Source of the DNA: BOKV01 sp049289295
GTDB taxonomy: Bacteria; Pseudomonadota; Alphaproteobacteria; Rhizobiales; Rhizobiaceae
Length of the DNA: 64,000 nt
Reading direction: 5' to 3'
Assembly: GCA_049289295.1 (NCBI GenBank)
Contig: JBATLL010000102.1
Span: forward strand, 1-64,000
Part shown: one piece after another, positions 63,672-64,000 of the stretch
Layout of the letters: each line of letters begins with the position of its first letter
How positions within the stretch are numbered: position 1 is the first letter of the stretch
Made by a program: the position numbers and the translations under genes
Notes under the pieces: generated by a model
The model's database searches: none
What the model was told of the DNA's origin: nothing
Seen by the model: only the letters and a program-made list of their open reading frames with translations

Positions 63672-64000
63672 ATGAACAAGGATGCAAAAACCGAAATCAA
63701 GGGCAAGGAACGCTACAAGGCAGGCGTCCTGAAATACGCTCAGATGGGATATTGGGACGGCGACTACGAGCCGAAGGATACCGATCTGATCGCGCTTTTC
63801 CGCATCACACCGCAGGAAGGCGTCGATCCGATCGAAGCCGCTGCTGCCGTGGCAGGTGAAAGCTCGACGGCAACCTGGACAGTCGTGTGGACAGACCGTC
63901 TGACGGCTTGCGACTCCTACCGCGCCAAGGCTTACCGGGTTGATCCGGTGCCAGGCACGCCAGGCCAGTATTTCTGCTATGTCGCCTACGATCTCATCCT
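63672..64000 (+). CDS. cbbL: RuBisCO large subunit, form I (red type), 5' part
   Basis: The first about 109 residues; the gene runs off the window. The start KERYKAGVLKYAQMGYWDGDYEPKDTDLIALFRITPQEGVDP and SSTATWTVVWTDRLTACDSYRAKAYRV are typical of form IC/red-type large subunits. I choose ATG 63672, seven bases from AAAGGA, over ATG 63666. cbbS and cbbX presumably follow outside the window. Confidence 0.97.
   Translation, partial: MNKDAKTEIKGKERYKAGVLKYAQMGYWDGDYEPKDTDLIALFRITPQEGVDPIEAAAAVAGESSTATWTVVWTDRLTACDSYRAKAYRVDPVPGTPGQYFCYVAYDLI

Noticed and set aside
1..64000. CRISPR arrays, tRNA or rRNA genes, insertion sequences, integrases
   Set aside because: I looked for regular short repeats, clover-leaf sequences, transposase or integrase motifs and terminal repeats and found none that I could support.

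Overview
The window looks like chromosome of a GC-rich alphaproteobacterium, most likely of the Hyphomicrobiales (Rhizobiales). The basis is the gene content: a red-type cbb operon with cbbR, an sHdr sulfur-oxidation cluster of the Hyphomicrobium type, soxBDAG sarcosine oxidase, and Tat-exported peptide-type binding proteins. This is inference from gene families, not a database match. No rRNA, tRNA, CRISPR array, insertion sequence or phage gene was seen; coding density is high and most operons are translationally coupled.

Layout: (1) 240-4193: a hotdog thioesterase, then dmdA-acuI (DMSP demethylase and acryloyl-CoA reductase) with a divergent GcvA-like LysR regulator. (2) 4247-11635: two paralogous Tat-dependent substrate-binding proteins with near-identical terminators, divergent from a peptide/nickel-type ABC transporter (two permeases and one fused double ATPase). 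(3) 11673-14429: a GMC oxidoreductase and a DapA-family lyase. (4) 14507-18706: thiBPQ under a TPP riboswitch and divergent thiamine pyrophosphokinase. (5) 18640-31920: an arginine/polyamine island with a TPP-dependent decarboxylase (probably 5-guanidino-2-oxopentanoate decarboxylase), a YtcJ amidohydrolase, potABCD-like transport, two NylB-like serine hydrolases, an amidase, N-carbamoylputrescine amidase and acetylpolyamine amidohydrolase. (6) 32032-42174: soxBDAG and an MttB-family methyltransferase facing an M19-like dipeptidase and two uncharacterised coupled genes. (7) 42181-46559: an ABC exporter (ATPase, FtsX-type permease, HlyD-type adaptor). (8) 46718-56930: the sHdr cluster: ArsR-type regulator, tusA, DsrE2-like, lbpA, an unknown 162-residue gene, hdrB2, hdrC2, hyp, hdrA, hdrB1, hdrC1, dsrE3A, then a GATase-like gene and lipoate-protein ligase. 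(9) 57024-64000: cbbR and cbbF-P-T-(PGK-like)-A-L, cut off inside cbbL.

Together the genes describe an organism that imports organic nitrogen and sulfur osmolytes (DMSP, methylated amines, polyamines, peptides), strips methyl groups from them, oxidises sulfane sulfur in the cytoplasm through the lipoate-dependent sHdr complex, and can fix CO2 by the Calvin cycle. Thiamine salvage supplies the TPP used by transketolase and the decarboxylase. The points I find most novel are a degenerate, single-domain phosphoglycerate-kinase-like gene inside the cbb operon, a GATase-like protein lacking its cysteine nucleophile beside the lipoate ligase, an unknown cysteine-bearing gene inside the sHdr operon, and an uncharacterised dipeptidase-like/569-residue/221-residue operon facing the MttB-soxBDAG genes.
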